64,000 nucleotides of DNA from JAAZGD01 sp034003765 (GCA_034003765.1 JAVEXZ010000007.1:1-64000); one strand, 5' to 3'. Positions 40,317 to 50,281 are shown, counted from the stretch's first letter. Made by a program: numbers and translations. The notes: a model not told the origin generated them from the sequence alone.

Positions 40317-41550
40317 TTTCTTCAACCGCTTCCTCTACTAAGACACTCTCAACAACCATATTTGTTAACAAGAGTTCCGCATCTACTTGGGCAGCTTGGG
40401 CCCGATAAAGGTGTCCTGAATTAAGAAGATCTGGATTGTTTTCCAAGTTTTGATCTAAAGGAATAATAAAGTAGTTGTCTTTTCCGTTAATTGAATATTT
40501 TTCTACCCAAGTGGGGATTGCTTGAGCCCTTACTTGGGTTATCTCCTCTAAACCACGGTCATATATAAGGGTAACCTTTCCCATAGCACCTGTCTCAGTA
40601 TAACGATTATTAAGGGTTTCTGATCTTTGGTTGGACACAAAGTTTCCTAAACTAAAAAACACAGGGACCCTATTATCCGCCATCTCTAATTCTTGCAAGG
40701 TATGGGGGTGGGATCCAAAAATAACATCTATATCCTTATTTTTAGTAAGGGATTCCTGCATACTCCTTTGCCAAATGTTGGCGCTTAATTGGTATTCCTC
40801 ACCCCAATGAAGAGACAAAACAACAATATCTATACCTGCTTGCTTCATCAGAGCTACCTGTTCGTTTATTTTGACAATTTCTTTATCCAATTCTTCATAG
40901 CCAAAAGTATTCAACCTTAGGGCGGTTTCGTCTGACACAAATGAACCGTTAATGGAGACCCTGCCAGGAAAGGATGGCGTCTGGTAGGTATAGGCTAAAG
41001 TTCCCATCCAAACACCCTTAACTAGTTTCGTTGCCCAACGTTGCTGGCTGGCATTTTGACGACTCCCAGTAGTTAAGAGTTTTTGTCCATGCAAAACATT
41101 AAGTGTTCTATCAATACCAAAAAGACCCCTGTCATTTACATGGTTGTTTGCAGTAGAAGCCACATGGAATCCAATCCTTTTTAAGGTTTCCCCCAAATTG
41201 TCAGGGGTAGAAAATGAAGGATACCCAGTATATGGGCTTTGTGAAAATGTTGTTTCTAAATTGCAAATAGCTAAATCCGCTTCTTGAACATAGGGCTTTA
41301 TATACTTAAATGTTTCGTCAAAAGAATATGTACCATCTCCATTTGAAGCCGCAACTAGTTGTGCTGAATGATACATAACATCTCCTGCGCATAAAATTTC
41401 AATGGTGGTTAAATCACTTATGATTTCTTCACTAGGGGACTCTTGGCTTGTAGGATTAATGGCATCATGTAAAAACAGTGAGTAGAATAAATATCCACTC
41501 ACTAGTAATAAGATCCCGATTATTACGTAAAATCTTTTTTTGAATTTCAT
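40309..41550 (-). CDS. CapA-family metallophosphatase-like protein, membrane-anchored
   Basis: The 413-residue protein has an N-terminal membrane anchor (VIIGILLLVSGYLFYSLFL) and a CapA/PGA_cap domain. CAGDVMYHSAQ, NLETTFSQSPY, STANNHVNDRGLFGIDRT and LSLHWGEEY with IFGSHPHTLQ are calcineurin-like metal sites. The family is linked to poly-gamma-glutamate or capsule synthesis, but many members in Clostridia have no such operon. It overlaps pepV and follows the NifU-like gene by 15 bases. Confidence 0.85.
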   Translation of the reverse strand: MKFKKRFYVIIGILLLVSGYLFYSLFLHDAINPTSQESPSEEIISDLTTIEILCAGDVMYHSAQLVAASNGDGTYSFDETFKYIKPYVQEADLAICNLETTFSQSPYTGYPSFSTPDNLGETLKRIGFHVASTANNHVNDRGLFGIDRTLNVLHGQKLLTTGSRQNASQQRWATKLVKGVWMGTLAYTYQTPSFPGRVSINGSFVSDETALRLNTFGYEELDKEIVKINEQVALMKQAGIDIVVLSLHWGEEYQLSANIWQRSMQESLTKNKDIDVIFGSHPHTLQELEMADNRVPVFFSLGNFVSNQRSETLNNRYTETGAMGKVTLIYDRGLEEITQVRAQAIPTWVEKYSINGKDNYFIIPLDQNLENNPDLLNSGHLYRAQAAQVDAELLLTNMVVESVLVEEAVEEND

Positions 41551-41565
41551 ATTCGCCTTTTTCTT

Positions 41566-41796
41566 TTAATCTACTGCTTCTACCTTCGTGATTTCTGGGT
41601 AAGATTCCTTTAATATTTTTTCTACCACACCAGACAAGGTCATTCTGGCTCCTGGGCATCCCACACAATGGCCTTTAAGTCTAACCTTTACTACATGGTC
41701 TTCTGTGTATTCAACAAATTCAATGTCCCCACCGTCTCTTTGCAATAGGGGCCTAATTTTTTCCATTGCTTCTTTGATTTTTGTTTCCATTTTCAT
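41566..41796 (-). CDS. NifU-like Fe-S scaffold, C-terminal domain only
   Basis: The 76-residue protein matches the Nfu domain: LQRDGGDIEFVEY, then GHCVGCPGARMTL with the CxxC that carries an assembling [4Fe-4S] cluster. Such short forms are stand-alone Fe-S carriers. It heads the small capA-pepV operon. Confidence 0.93.
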   Translation of the reverse strand: MKMETKIKEAMEKIRPLLQRDGGDIEFVEYTEDHVVKVRLKGHCVGCPGARMTLSGVVEKILKESYPEITKVEAVD

Positions 41797-41888
41797 TCTC
41801 CTGTCTTTACTTTTATTCTTAAAATTTATTGCTAACCCAACTAGGGCAGTCTACTTTTATTAACTACATAATGGAGGTAAATCTGTTA

Positions 41889-43076
41889 CTAGCCCCAAGA
41901 GGGGACCACGGTAAAAATAGTTGTAAATTCTTTGTCGCGAATTGTCTTAATGGCTACAGATTTAATGGGGTCACCAATCTCATTGAAGCTGATAGTTCCA
42001 GATGCTCCTTTGAAATCATGTTGATTTAGTATGTTCTCTAATATAAGTTCTCCCCGAGTTGAAGTCCCTGCTTCTATTATAGCATTTCGGGCAATCAAAT
42101 ATGCATCGTAGCCGAGAGCTGTGGGTTTCTCCACTACAAGCTCATTCCCATATTTTTTGCGAAATGCCCTGAGAAAAATTTTGGATTCTGGAGTCCCTGC
42201 ATCTTCATCAAATAAAGATGAAAAAGCAATACTATTAGCTGCTGCAGTTCCTGCTTGATTTATTAAGTCCTGAGTTTCCCAATCATCTGTACCCAAGAAA
42301 AGGGTTTTTAAGCCTAGTATATCTGCCTGATTTATAATTCTTATAGAATCCTTTATATCCGCTGGGAGAAAACAAACTTTTAACCCTGAATCTTTTATCC
42401 TTTTAAGTTGGACTTCGTAGTCTTCAGCTGCCGCAGGGAATTCCACTGTTAGAGTTACACTTCCCCCTAGCTGAGTCATTTTATCTGAAAAGGTCTTGGT
42501 TACTGCTTGGGCCCTATCATCACCACTAGGAATTAGTACCGCAACTTCTTGGACCATTAGTTCTTCAACCGTATATTTTGCAAGGGCAACCCCTTGGAAT
42601 GACTCTACAAAACAAACCCTGCTATAGTAGGGATTCTTTGCTGTAACCAGTGGATTACTATTGGTAATTGCTAGGGCCGGAATTTTAGCTTCTTCAAAAA
42701 TAGGTGCTCCTACCAGAGAATTTACCCCTCCATAGCTTCCTAAAACAACACTTACACCTTTTTCCACCAAATCGCGAGCAACGGTTTCTCCTATATAGAT
42801 ATCCGACTGATTGTCCGCATAAACCAATTCAATTTCTTTGCCTAGAGCCATAGGATACTGTTCATGGGCTAATTCTATGCCCATTCGCTCCAGTTCCCCA
42901 TAAACCTTGTCTTCCCCTGAGAGGGGTTCAAAAACACCAATTCTTATTACAGATCGTTCAACGGCTTTGTGAGTTATCCAAACGGCAACAAAATTGTCAT
43001 AGGTTTGACATCCTGTAAACAGCATAACTACCATGACAAGTAACAGGATTTTTGTGGTTTTTATTCTTTTTCTCAT
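41889..43076 (-). CDS. Second Liv-type amino-acid binding lipoprotein
   Basis: The periplasmic-binding-fold protein has about 395 residues. A lipoprotein signal (LLLVMVVMLFTGCQTYD) is followed by IRIGVFEPLSGEDKVYGE and VLGSYGGVNSLVGAPIFEEAKIPALAITNSNP, as in Leu/Ile/Val-binding proteins. The ATG at 43076 is preferred to an in-frame GTG at 43088. It comes after livF at the end of the liv operon. It is clearly divergent from the first binding protein, so it may broaden substrate range. Confidence 0.88.
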   Translation of the reverse strand: MRKRIKTTKILLLVMVVMLFTGCQTYDNFVAVWITHKAVERSVIRIGVFEPLSGEDKVYGELERMGIELAHEQYPMALGKEIELVYADNQSDIYIGETVARDLVEKGVSVVLGSYGGVNSLVGAPIFEEAKIPALAITNSNPLVTAKNPYYSRVCFVESFQGVALAKYTVEELMVQEVAVLIPSGDDRAQAVTKTFSDKMTQLGGSVTLTVEFPAAAEDYEVQLKRIKDSGLKVCFLPADIKDSIRIINQADILGLKTLFLGTDDWETQDLINQAGTAAANSIAFSSLFDEDAGTPESKIFLRAFRKKYGNELVVEKPTALGYDAYLIARNAIIEAGTSTRGELILENILNQHDFKGASGTISFNEIGDPIKSVAIKTIRDKEFTTIFTVVPSWG

Positions 43077-43121
43077 CAATCCTCCCACCTATCCAATATA
43101 TTTATAGTAATACATTATTCC

Positions 43122-43826
43122 TTATTCCCCTAAGTATGCGGCTCTCACCTTATCGTTTCCAAGCAACTCTTTTCCTGTTCCTGATAAACTCACTATACCC
43201 GTCTCTAAAACATAAGCATAATCAGAGATTTCCAAAGCTGCTTTTGCGTTTTGTTCAATTAGTAATACATTAACCCCCGCCCTATTAATTTCCTTGATTA
43301 TCTCAAAAATACTTTTAACTACTAAGGGGGCCAATCCCAAGGAAGGTTCATCCATCATTAAGAGTTTAGGTTTGCTCATTAGGGCCCTTCCAACTGCCAA
43401 CATTTGTTGTTCTCCGCCAGATAGGGTTCCTGCTAGCTGCCACTTTCTCTCCCATAGGCGAGGAAAGAGTTCGTAAACCCACTTGGTATCTCGGGCAATT
43501 CCTTCCTTATCTTTTCTAAGGAAGGCACCCATTGTCAAGTTTTCTTCTATAGTAAGGTCAGGGAATACCCTTCGTCCTTCAGGACATAAAACTACACCTT
43601 CATATACAATATCACGAGTTTGCATTCTGGTTATATCTCTGTCGTTAAAGACCACAATTCCAGAAGTCTTGGGAATCAAGCTCATAATGGCTTTTAATGT
43701 GGTGGATTTTCCCGCTCCGTTAGCTCCTATCAAAGAAATAATTTTCTTGTCTGGAACTTCTAGACTTACTCCTCTTAATGCGTGGATTCCTCCATAGTGA
43801 ATGTTCAAATTTTCTATGCGTAGCAT
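43122..43826 (-). CDS. livF: Branched-chain amino-acid ABC transporter ATPase LivF
   Basis: The 234-residue ABC ATPase has GANGAGKST, LSGGEQQMLAVGRALMSKPKLLMMDEPSLGLAP and LLIEQNAKAAL, the LivF pattern. It begins one base into the livG stop (ATGAC overlap region), so the two are coupled. It powers uptake with LivG. Confidence 0.95.
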   Translation of the reverse strand: MLRIENLNIHYGGIHALRGVSLEVPDKKIISLIGANGAGKSTTLKAIMSLIPKTSGIVVFNDRDITRMQTRDIVYEGVVLCPEGRRVFPDLTIEENLTMGAFLRKDKEGIARDTKWVYELFPRLWERKWQLAGTLSGGEQQMLAVGRALMSKPKLLMMDEPSLGLAPLVVKSIFEIIKEINRAGVNVLLIEQNAKAALEISDYAYVLETGIVSLSGTGKELLGNDKVRAAYLGE

Positions 43827-44680
43827 TAGTCATCCACCCCCAAGTATGCTTCAATAACCTTCGGATTCTTCTGTATCTCCTTGGGTGTTCCATTTGCAAT
43901 TAGCTTACCATAATCCAAAACATATATACGCTCACAAATACCCATTACCACTTGCATATGATGTTCAATCATAAGAATCGATAAATCGAAATCTCCCCTT
44001 ATCCTACCAACAAATCTCATTAATTCATCTGATTCTTGAGGGTTCATTCCCGCTGCTGGTTCATCTAAAAGCAGCAATTTGGGATCTGTAGCCAAGGCTC
44101 TTGCTATCTCAACGTGCCTCTGCTTTCCATAAGGAAGAGAAGATGATACCGAATCTTGGACATCTAAAAGATCTAGGATCTCTAGAAGCCTAAGGGTTTC
44201 ACGTCTCATTTCTGCTTCTTCCTTGTAGTTCATCTTCAGGCTTGCAGTGAGCCAGTTGGCCCTTATTTTTACATGCTGTGCTATTAAAACATTTTCATAT
44301 ACTGTAAGGTCCTTAAAAAGCCTGATGTTCTGAAATGTTCTTGCCACTTGCATCTTTGTGATTTTGTCAGGGGTAAGGGTTTTGGCTTTAGTATACTTCC
44401 CTCTGTTCTCCCCTGCATAAAGGTCTTTCATTTTGCCTTGAGGATAGTTAGATACTATTATCTCGTCATTCAAATAAATGGCCCCATTAGTTGGCGGATA
44501 TACTCCGGTAATAACATTGAATGCTGTGGTTTTTCCTGCACCGTTAGGTCCTATCAAGCCAACTATTTCACCTTTTCTTACTTCCATGGAAAGGTTATTT
44601 AAGGCCACAACTCCACCAAACTGCATTGTAGCATCGCTTACCCGAAGCACGTTAGGTTTTTCTATTGCATTATTTTGCAC
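43826..44680 (-). CDS. livG: Branched-chain amino-acid ABC transporter ATPase LivG
   Basis: The 284-residue ABC ATPase has GPNGAGKTT, the LivG-typical NVITGVYPPTNG and VARTFQNIRLF, then LPYGKQRHVEIARALATDPKLLLLDEPAAGMNP. A 25-residue insertion after the ITGVYPP region (YAGENRGKYTKAKTLTPDKI) is longer than usual. It overlaps livM by 11 bases. Confidence 0.95.
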   Translation of the reverse strand: MQNNAIEKPNVLRVSDATMQFGGVVALNNLSMEVRKGEIVGLIGPNGAGKTTAFNVITGVYPPTNGAIYLNDEIIVSNYPQGKMKDLYAGENRGKYTKAKTLTPDKITKMQVARTFQNIRLFKDLTVYENVLIAQHVKIRANWLTASLKMNYKEEAEMRRETLRLLEILDLLDVQDSVSSSLPYGKQRHVEIARALATDPKLLLLDEPAAGMNPQESDELMRFVGRIRGDFDLSILMIEHHMQVVMGICERIYVLDYGKLIANGTPKEIQKNPKVIEAYLGVDD

Positions 44681-45902
44681 GAGAATCTTCCTCCTTTTGC
44701 TTCTTTATTTTAAGTCGACTTTGGGCCCTGCCCGCTTTGTCTGTCGCTCGGCCGTCTGATTTTACTTTGCGCTTTTCCCTGCTAGCTTTTTCATAATCAC
44801 CACTGAGAATATGTTTTACCACCCAAGGCCACTTTCGTAAAAAGTTATATATGCCGTCCCAAGAAAATTCCTTGCGTCCCATAATTCCTTTTCTCCAAAA
44901 AAGAACGACTGACATCAAGAGCAAGCTAAAAATTACCATTCTAAGGCCTGGTCTGAAGATTGGAATTTGCCAAGCACCTATATAATGGGCTGCATCAAAC
45001 CAACGAAGTATTTCTTTGCCGAAGGAAATTAAAAATGCAGAGATCACAGTACCAGTTACACTTCCTAAGCCACCTAAGACAATTATTAAAAGTAGTTCAT
45101 AGGTAACCATTATCTTAAACTGGTTGGTATCAATAGCGGTTAAATGTACAGCAAGTAGTCCACCACCTATCCCTGCAAAGAATGCTGAAATTATAAAGGA
45201 CATACCCTTGTGTTTAAATAAATTAATGCCCATAGCCTCTGCGGCAATTTCATCTTCTCTTATGGCCTTAAAAGCCCTCCCATAAGAAGAATTGATAAGC
45301 ATCACCATGAAGGCAATTCCTAGGACGGAGATAATAACAGGAACGAACAAACTATTAAAACTTGGGATACTCTTTAAGCCCAAAGACCCGTTGGTAAAGG
45401 GCCACATTTGATTGTTGGCAATTAGGGCTCTAACAATTTCTGAAAAACCCAGGGTTGCAATGGCTAAGTAGTCGCTTTTTAATCGTAATACTGGGGCCCC
45501 AATCAGGGCTGCAAAGGCGGCTGCGAGAAGGCCTCCCATTATAAGTGCTGTTCCAAAGGACAGTTCAACGTTAACAATCTTTTCACTCATGGGAACCAGA
45601 TAAAAAACATTGGCACGATCTGCAACAGGAATAGTAAATACTCCTACTGAATAGGCTCCAATAGCCATAAAACCTGCTTGGCCTAGAGAGAAAACTCCTG
45701 TAAACCCATTAACTAGGTTCATAGAAACCCCAATTAATGCATAGATCACTGAGATTCTAACGATTCGTACAGTATATGAAGTTCCAATCATTCCCTTATC
45801 CAACATGTATGTAACTATGATACATGCTAGGACCAAAAGAATGGTCAAAATCATTTTTGTCTGTTTGTTTAATTTTTTATATTCAAATTCCATTGGCATC
45901 AC
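44670..45902 (-). CDS. livM: Branched-chain amino-acid ABC transporter permease LivM
   Basis: The 410-residue membrane protein has about ten hydrophobic segments. The signature RLKSDYLAIATLGFSEI and the coupling loop SYGRAFKAIREDEIAAEAMGI identify LivM. The C-terminal 35 residues are highly charged and lie in the cytoplasm. It overlaps livH by four bases. Confidence 0.94.
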   Translation of the reverse strand: MMPMEFEYKKLNKQTKMILTILLVLACIIVTYMLDKGMIGTSYTVRIVRISVIYALIGVSMNLVNGFTGVFSLGQAGFMAIGAYSVGVFTIPVADRANVFYLVPMSEKIVNVELSFGTALIMGGLLAAAFAALIGAPVLRLKSDYLAIATLGFSEIVRALIANNQMWPFTNGSLGLKSIPSFNSLFVPVIISVLGIAFMVMLINSSYGRAFKAIREDEIAAEAMGINLFKHKGMSFIISAFFAGIGGGLLAVHLTAIDTNQFKIMVTYELLLIIVLGGLGSVTGTVISAFLISFGKEILRWFDAAHYIGAWQIPIFRPGLRMVIFSLLLMSVVLFWRKGIMGRKEFSWDGIYNFLRKWPWVVKHILSGDYEKASREKRKVKSDGRATDKAGRAQSRLKIKKQKEEDSRAK

Positions 45903-46792
45903 ACTTTCTCTGCAATCTTCTCGCCCAGAAGTCCTGTGGGTCTGAAGAGTAACATGACGATTAGCAATACAAATGTAAACGCATCACTATACCCTGTCAT
46001 TGCAGGGAATACCGCTACCAAAAAAGTCTCCGCAATTCCTATAATGAAGCCCCCAATAACCGCTCCCGGTATATTGCCGATTCCACCTAGAACTGCTGCT
46101 ACAAAGCACTTTAGCCCGGGCATTAGACCACTAAAGGGGTATACCATTGGACGAGGAGAAAAATATAAGATGGCGCTTATAGCCGCCAAAGAACATCCTA
46201 TTACGAATGTTATGGTAATTATTCTATTAATTTCAATTCCCATAAGTTTTGCTGCTTCAAAATCCTTGGAAACAGCTCTCATGGCCATCCCGGTTTTTGT
46301 ATGGTTTACCAGATACATAAGGGCAAAAAGTAAAACCAAAGTAACTACTGGGGTTATAAAGGTTACAATAGGTGCTGAAATATCACCTATTTGATAAACC
46401 TTTTGCAAAAAACCCAGTTCGGGAAATGCTCTGGGTAAGCCTGTAAATAGATAGGTGGCAGAATTAACCAAGAGATAAGAAACCCCTATGGCAGATATCA
46501 TAATGGACATCCTGGGGGATTCTCTTAGGGGCTTATAAGCCAACTTTTCTATTAGCACTCCTAGCACAACTGTTGCAAGAATCACAAAAAGTATGGCTAC
46601 ATACCAGGGCATACCAAAAGACGATATGGCGAAAATAGTAAAGTACCCCGCCATCATAAAGATGTCACCGTGGGCAAAATTTATTAAACGTAAGATTCCA
46701 TAAACCATAGTATATCCAATAGCGATCAAAGCATAAGCTGACCCTAGAGATACACCCGTTACAACGTTTTGAAATAATGTAGTGGCTTCCAT
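45899..46792 (-). CDS. livH: Branched-chain amino-acid ABC transporter permease LivH
   Basis: The 297-residue membrane protein starts with the typical QNVVTGVSLGSAYALIAIG and YGILRLINFAHGDIFMMAGY. KTGMAMRAVSKDFEAAKLMGI is the ATPase-coupling loop. It pairs with LivM to form the pore. Confidence 0.95.
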   Translation of the reverse strand: MEATTLFQNVVTGVSLGSAYALIAIGYTMVYGILRLINFAHGDIFMMAGYFTIFAISSFGMPWYVAILFVILATVVLGVLIEKLAYKPLRESPRMSIMISAIGVSYLLVNSATYLFTGLPRAFPELGFLQKVYQIGDISAPIVTFITPVVTLVLLFALMYLVNHTKTGMAMRAVSKDFEAAKLMGIEINRIITITFVIGCSLAAISAILYFSPRPMVYPFSGLMPGLKCFVAAVLGGIGNIPGAVIGGFIIGIAETFLVAVFPAMTGYSDAFTFVLLIVMLLFRPTGLLGEKIAEKV

Positions 46793-46852
46793 TTATGTCT
46801 CCAATTTCCATATTTTATAAGTCAATTACCTAGTCGCCCTTTTTCCATAAAT

Positions 46853-46882
46853 AAGGCAGGAAAGGGACTCCCCCCCTGCCTT
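46853..46882 (-). terminator. Intercistronic hairpin between livK and livH
   Basis: AAGGCAGG and CCTGCCTT form an 8-bp stem 21 bases after the livK stop, followed by TTATTTATGG. Such hairpins after a binding-protein gene usually end part of the transcripts or protect the 3' end, giving more binding protein than permease. Confidence 0.65.
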
Positions 46883-46903
46883 ACAATTGATTAAATCTAC
46901 AGA

Positions 46904-48079
46904 TTAGTCAATAGTTACTGCCTTTAAGAATACGAATTGTCCATCAAGAACTGTCTTGATAACAGCCATGTTCTTTTGAGCATCGCCAAGTTCATCAAAG
47001 GTAACACTTCCGGTAACCCCTTCAAATCCATCAGTTGCATTAAGTGCTGCAACAATGGACGCTCCATCAGTTGCTCCAGCTCTTTCTAGAGCATCTAAGC
47101 AAACCATGTAAGCATCATATCCTAGTGCGGATACTGCAGGTACAGGTGTGTAGTATGCTGCGGAGAAGCCGTCAACAAAGTCTTTTGCCAACTGGCTACT
47201 GTCAGCCAATCCAGCATCAAAGAATGTGGAGAGAACTATACCTTCTGCATCAACTCCAGCATTTTCAACAATTGTGATGTTTTCCCAAGTGTCGCCGCCC
47301 ATGATTGTTGCTTTGATACCAAGTGCACGTGCTTGCTTGATAATAAGTGGTGCCGTTGTTATAGAGGATGGGGCAAATATAACATCAGGATTTGCTGCCT
47401 TGATGTTCTGTAAAATCGCATTAAAGTCTGCTTGGTTTTGTTGGAATGTCTGGTTAACAACTACTGCATCTTCATTTCCTGTTAGTTCCTTAAAGGAAGC
47501 CATAAAGAAATTGCCTAAACCTGTGGAATAGTCGTCTCCTAATTGTGTAATAACTGCTGCAGTTTTTGCACCTTCTTGAACTGCATAATTAGCCATAACA
47601 GTGCCTTGGAATGGGTCCAAGAAGCATACACGGAAGTACCATGTGTTTGCATTTGTAACCTGTGGGTTTGTGCAAGAAGCACCAATTGCGGGTATTCCTG
47701 CATCAGCAAATACTTCGCCAGCAGCAATTGAAACTCCAGATCCATAGCTACCAAGAACAGCTACAACGCCTTGGTCAATAAGGTAGTTTGCAGCTGTAAC
47801 AGCCATAGTCTTGTCAGATTGGTTATCAGAAACTACTAACTCAACCTTGTACTCTACATCACCAATCATTACGGTTGGCTTTACAGTGTTAGCATACATC
47901 ATGCCATCAAGTTCCTGTTGTCCGCCACCGCCATTTTCACCAGTCAATGGCTCGAAAACTCCGATTTTGATAATGTTTTCAGCATCTCCACCTCCCGTGT
48001 CAGCACCACCGCAACCAACGGCAAATACGGACATAACGAGAACTAAGACCAGTAGCAAAGAAATTTTCTTCATAATCAT
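46904..48079 (-). CDS. livK: Branched-chain amino-acid binding lipoprotein LivK
   Basis: The 391-residue protein has a lipoprotein signal (VLVLVMSVFAVGCGG) and the LivK fold: IIKIGVFEPLTGENGGGG, VLGSYGSGVSIAAGEVFADAGIPAIGASCTNP and SALGYDAYMV. It heads the livKHMGF operon and delivers leucine, isoleucine, valine or related amino acids to LivHM. GGAGGAAAG lies before the start; the ATG at 48073 could also be used. Confidence 0.93.
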   Translation of the reverse strand: MIMKKISLLLVLVLVMSVFAVGCGGADTGGGDAENIIKIGVFEPLTGENGGGGQQELDGMMYANTVKPTVMIGDVEYKVELVVSDNQSDKTMAVTAANYLIDQGVVAVLGSYGSGVSIAAGEVFADAGIPAIGASCTNPQVTNANTWYFRVCFLDPFQGTVMANYAVQEGAKTAAVITQLGDDYSTGLGNFFMASFKELTGNEDAVVVNQTFQQNQADFNAILQNIKAANPDVIFAPSSITTAPLIIKQARALGIKATIMGGDTWENITIVENAGVDAEGIVLSTFFDAGLADSSQLAKDFVDGFSAAYYTPVPAVSALGYDAYMVCLDALERAGATDGASIVAALNATDGFEGVTGSVTFDELGDAQKNMAVIKTVLDGQFVFLKAVTID

Positions 48080-48170
48080 CTTTCCTCCTTCAATAATTGC
48101 TTATTACACATTATAGATACAGCAAAATTACCCTTTTAATTATATAGGTTTTTAGCTAAATGTAAAGACT

Positions 48171-49136
48171 TTAAGCCAGTTTGAGGAGAAAATCCCTCAA
48201 TTCTTCCTGCCCAGTAATTTTGTTGACCCCCTGCTTTATTTTTGCACTACCCTTAAGGCCTTTAAGGTACCACCCAACATGTTTTCTCATTTCTCTGATT
48301 GCCGAATATTCCCCTTTTAATTCTATTAGCCAGTCTAATTGCTGGACCATTGTAGCTATTTTTTCTTCTAGGCTAGGGGGCTCTAAAACACCCTCTCCCT
48401 TCCATAGGCTTAAGCATTCTCTAAATATCCATGGGTTACCCAAAGCACCACGGCCAATCATGACAAAATCCACCCCTGTTTGATCTAGCATCTTTAGGGC
48501 GTCTTGGCCCGAAAAAACATCACCATTCCCTATAACTGGAATGTTTAGTGCTTTTTTGATACGGGTAATTTCATCCCAATTGGCTTTACCCCTGTAAAAC
48601 TGATCCCTTGTTCTTCCATGAACAGCAATGGCACTGGCGCCTGCCGCCTCCAAGGCTTTTGCCATTTCGATCCCATTTATAGAGCTCTGATCCCAACCAA
48701 GCCTAATCTTAGCAGTGACTGGCTTAGAGGTATTCTTTACCAATTCAAAAATGATATCGTATGCAAGTTGAGGATTTCTCATTAGTGCACAACCCTCCTT
48801 GTTCTTAACCACTTTTAGAACTGGGCACCCCATATTAACATCTAAAATCACGTTTCTTCTATTATCAAGACTCCTTGCTGCCTCAGCCATAACACCAGGT
48901 TCCGACCCAAAAATTTGATAGGCCACTAGATCTTCTTCAGGATGAATGTATAAGAGGTTTTCCGTATTTTTATCCTTATAATGAAGGCCCTTAGCGCTTA
49001 CCATCTCTGAATAAAGCAAAGAAGCCCCTTGATCTTTACAGAGCCTACGAAAGGGACTGTCTGTAATTCCAGCCAAAGGGGCTAGTACAAATGGATTGGG
49101 AATCCCTACGTTTCCAATTCTCAAATTATCTCTCAT
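48171..49136 (-). CDS. dusB: tRNA-dihydrouridine synthase (Dus family)
   Basis: The flavoenzyme has about 321 residues from MRDNLRIGN at 49136. FVLAPLAGITDSPFRRLCKD, DVNMGCPVLKVVKNKEGCALM (active-site Cys) and IAVHGRTRDQFYRGKANW fit DusB. A promoter lies inside the longer frame (49170-49198), so the ATG at 49250 is rejected. There is no clear ribosome site before 49136. It reduces uridines in tRNA. Confidence 0.93.
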   Translation of the reverse strand: MRDNLRIGNVGIPNPFVLAPLAGITDSPFRRLCKDQGASLLYSEMVSAKGLHYKDKNTENLLYIHPEEDLVAYQIFGSEPGVMAEAARSLDNRRNVILDVNMGCPVLKVVKNKEGCALMRNPQLAYDIIFELVKNTSKPVTAKIRLGWDQSSINGIEMAKALEAAGASAIAVHGRTRDQFYRGKANWDEITRIKKALNIPVIGNGDVFSGQDALKMLDQTGVDFVMIGRGALGNPWIFRECLSLWKGEGVLEPPSLEEKIATMVQQLDWLIELKGEYSAIREMRKHVGWYLKGLKGSAKIKQGVNKITGQEELRDFLLKLA

Positions 49137-49169
49137 GGGATTATTATAGCAGAAGTAGTGCATATTCAG

Positions 49170-49198
49170 GTAATATTTTTCCCTAGAGATAGTGTCAA
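49170..49198 (-). promoter_or_regulatory. Probable dusB promoter
   Basis: On the minus strand TTGACA is followed after 17 bases by TATTAC. The transcript would begin about 30 bases before the ATG at 49136. Confidence 0.6.
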
Positions 49199-49362
49199 CT
49201 TGTTGTGGGGTTATTCCATTCATCTCCACATAGATAACCACAGGGTTCATTCTTTTGAATCTATAATAGATGTCAGGGTGGCCAACAGTTTTTTACGGAT
49301 CAATAATCAATGTCTTGGTAGTCACACATAAAAGTGAAGTGGTTTTGGCACTTTTCATAAAA

Positions 49363-49390
49363 TAAAAAAATGAGCGCATATTAAGCGCTC
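49363..49390 (-). terminator. coaX terminator
   Basis: GAGCGC and GCGCTC form the stem at 49372-49390 and are followed on the minus strand by ATTTTTTTATTTT. It lies 24 bases after the coaX stop. Confidence 0.85.
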
Positions 49391-49413
49391 TAATCATAAA
49401 TATACCGGATTGC

Positions 49414-50196
49414 CTATTTGCGATTCTTCTCGTAGATAATCTCCAAGCCTTCCAGAGACAAGAGTTTATCAACATGGTCGATACAGTCTAAGCCCTTTTC
49501 AATTAAACTGGCTAAGCCCCCTGTTGCTATAACCTTGGGTTCTCTACTTGCTCCAAGATCCATTAATTCTCGTTTCATTCTCTTCACAATATACTCAACC
49601 ATCCCCATGTGGCCATAAACCAAACCTGATTGCATTGAGTGAACGGTGTTCCTACAGATTACTTGACCTGGTACTTCCAATTCCACCTTTGGCAGTTTTG
49701 CTGTTTTCTCAAAAAGTGCTTCCAGGGATATCTTGATACCCGGAGAAATGGTTCCTCCCAAATACTCTGAATCCTCGGTAATAGCACAAAATGTTGTGGC
49801 GGTTCCAAAATCAATGATTATCAAAGGCCCTCCATATTTGGCTAAAGCTGCCACTGCGTTAACTATGCGATCCGCGCCAACCTGCTTGGGATTATCATAC
49901 TTTATTTTTAATCCAGTTTTTATTCCAGGCTCTACAACAATAGCTCTCCTGTTAAAATACTTCATGGATAAATGCTGTAAAGTAAATACCATTGAAGGTA
50001 CTACTGTAGAAATGATGACGTTTTCTATGTCCTTTAGGTCAAGGCATTCATAGGAAAAAAATTGAGCAACCAACATCCCAAATTCATCTGCTGTCTTACC
50101 ACTGTCGGTTTCGATGCGCCAACTTTGTATCAATTCCCCATCTTTAAAGGCACCCAAAACTATATGGGTATTCCCTACATCAAAGGCTAGTAGCAT
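49414..50196 (-). CDS. coaX: Type III pantothenate kinase
   Basis: The 260-residue ASKHA-fold kinase phosphorylates pantothenate in the first step of CoA synthesis. DVGNTHIVLG, GADRIVNAVAAL, IIDFGTATTFCAI and TGGLASLI are family signatures. It has its own terminator and lies behind the carboxylase terminator. CoA supply fits the acyl-CoA enzymes beside it. Confidence 0.96.
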   Translation of the reverse strand: MLLAFDVGNTHIVLGAFKDGELIQSWRIETDSGKTADEFGMLVAQFFSYECLDLKDIENVIISTVVPSMVFTLQHLSMKYFNRRAIVVEPGIKTGLKIKYDNPKQVGADRIVNAVAALAKYGGPLIIIDFGTATTFCAITEDSEYLGGTISPGIKISLEALFEKTAKLPKVELEVPGQVICRNTVHSMQSGLVYGHMGMVEYIVKRMKRELMDLGASREPKVIATGGLASLIEKGLDCIDHVDKLLSLEGLEIIYEKNRK

Positions 50197-50234
50197 GGTT
50201 TTTCCTCCTTTGCTCTAGTAATCTAAAAATATTA

Positions 50235-50263
50235 AAGGCACCCCTGTTTCAAAAAGGTGCCTT
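50235..50263 (-). terminator. Terminator of the carboxyltransferase operon
   Basis: AAGGCACC and GGTGCCTT pair around a 13-base loop, 19 bases after the biotin-carrier stop, followed on the minus strand by TAATATTTTT. Confidence 0.88.
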
Positions 50264-50281
50264 ATTATTATTCAATCCCAA

